6,290 nt of DNA from an uncultured Ruminococcus sp. (GTDB lineage Bacteria > Bacillota > Clostridia > Oscillospirales > CAG-272): NCBI GenBank assembly GCA_902791785.1, contig CADAXH010000102.1, forward strand, positions 1 through 6,290, given 5' to 3'. A program made the position numbers and the translations under genes. The first letter of the stretch is position 1. Every line of letters begins with the position of its first letter. Shown here one piece after another: positions 5,716-6,290 of this stretch. The notes beneath the pieces are model-generated. The model worked only from the letters and a program-made list of their open reading frames with translations. It was not told the DNA's origin and searched no databases.

Positions 5716-6290
5716 ATGGATGAGCCTATACTCAGAATAGAGAATTTAAGTAAAAAATTCGGAAAGAACCTCGTTCTTGAAGATATTTCATTCGAAGTCA
5801 GCAAAGGCGAGTTCCTCTCGCTTCTCGGACCTTCAGGGTGCGGAAAGACCACCATACTCAGACTCCTGATAGGAATAGAAAAAGCGACGTCGGGAAGGAT
5901 ATACAAATTCGGTGAAGACATAACAGATATGTCACCCATGAAGAGGAACATAGGAATTGTTTTCCAGAACTATTCCTTGTTTCCGAACATGAATGTATAC
6001 CAGAACATCGCCTATGCCCTCAAGAGCAGGAAAATGTCCAAAGAGGAAATAGACGCCAGAGTCAAAGAGATAATAGACATTGTCGGGCTGAACGAGCACG
6101 TGAACAAAAAGCCCGTAAATCTCAGCGGCGGACAGCAGCAGAGAGTTGCAATAGCCAGAACTCTTGTGCTGAACCCTGACATCATCCTTTTTGACGAACC
6201 GATGTCGGCGCTCGATGCCGAAATAAAGGTGGTGCTGAGAAACCAGCTGAAGGAACTTCAGAAGAAACTCAATATCACCATGATTTATGT
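5716..6290 (+). CDS. ABC transporter ATP-binding protein (PotA/FbpC type), partial at the window edge
   Basis: This is the cytoplasmic ATPase that powers import by the system whose receptor is encoded just upstream. The start is ATG 5716, with GGAG at 5705-5708 inside the last codons of the preceding gene; only 3 bases separate its stop from this start, so translation is probably coupled. 191 codons are present and the frame is open to the end of the window. Visible in order are Walker A GPSGCGKTT (38-46), the Q-loop VFQNYSLFP with Gln84, signature LSGGQQQR (136-143), Walker B IILFDEP with Asp160 and Glu161, and the D-loop SALD (164-167). The sequence ends at TMIYV, just before the expected switch histidine. 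The missing part would include the H-loop and, in PotA/FbpC/CysA-like proteins, a C-terminal regulatory domain. All catalytic motifs seen are intact, in contrast to the broken receptor gene. A permease gene is expected downstream. Confidence 0.95.
   Translation, partial: MDEPILRIENLSKKFGKNLVLEDISFEVSKGEFLSLLGPSGCGKTTILRLLIGIEKATSGRIYKFGEDITDMSPMKRNIGIVFQNYSLFPNMNVYQNIAYALKSRKMSKEEIDARVKEIIDIVGLNEHVNKKPVNLSGGQQQRVAIARTLVLNPDIILFDEPMSALDAEIKVVLRNQLKELQKKLNITMIY

Overview
This 6.3 kb window is ordinary chromosomal DNA of a Bacillota-type (Firmicutes) bacterium. The signs are strong GGAGG-type ribosome binding sites, AT-rich intergenic regions, sigma-A-like promoters, heavy AGA/AGG and lysine use, and a short lipoprotein signal with an LTGC lipobox. 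The gene content would suit an anaerobic gut- or oral-type Bacillota. The genus cannot be fixed from sequence alone.

Layout. Positions 1-135 hold no recognisable gene, only a bidirectional hairpin terminator. A type I glycerate kinase gene runs on the minus strand (136-1244) and is broken by a single-base frameshift near 1065-1090. A divergent promoter region (1245-1377) separates it from a 647-residue cytoplasmic protein on the plus strand (1378-3321), which looks like an uncharacterised TIM-barrel glycoside hydrolase. A hairpin of 39 intergenic bases separates that gene from a convergent acyltransferase-3 membrane protein on the minus strand (3361-4518). A second divergent promoter region (4519-4745) leads into an ABC transporter operon on the plus strand. 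Its first gene is a lipoprotein substrate-binding protein of the iron/aminoethylphosphonate/spermidine-like type (4746-5712), broken by a frameshift near 5000. Its second gene is a PotA/FbpC-type ATPase (5716 onward) that runs off the window edge.

How the genes relate. Only the last two form a clear operon: a lipid-anchored receptor and its import ATPase, with the permease presumably beyond the window. The glycerate kinase, the hydrolase-like gene and the acyltransferase each appear to be single transcription units with their own promoter or -10 element. Shared neighbourhood is weak evidence of shared function.

The points most worth a second look are these: two otherwise well-conserved genes carry frameshifts; the binding-protein lesion looks like a collapse between short direct repeats; three promoters share a GTGG-TAnnnT extended -10; and two palindromes sit in operator-like positions. 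I see no CRISPR array, mobile element, RNA gene or evidently new multi-gene system here.
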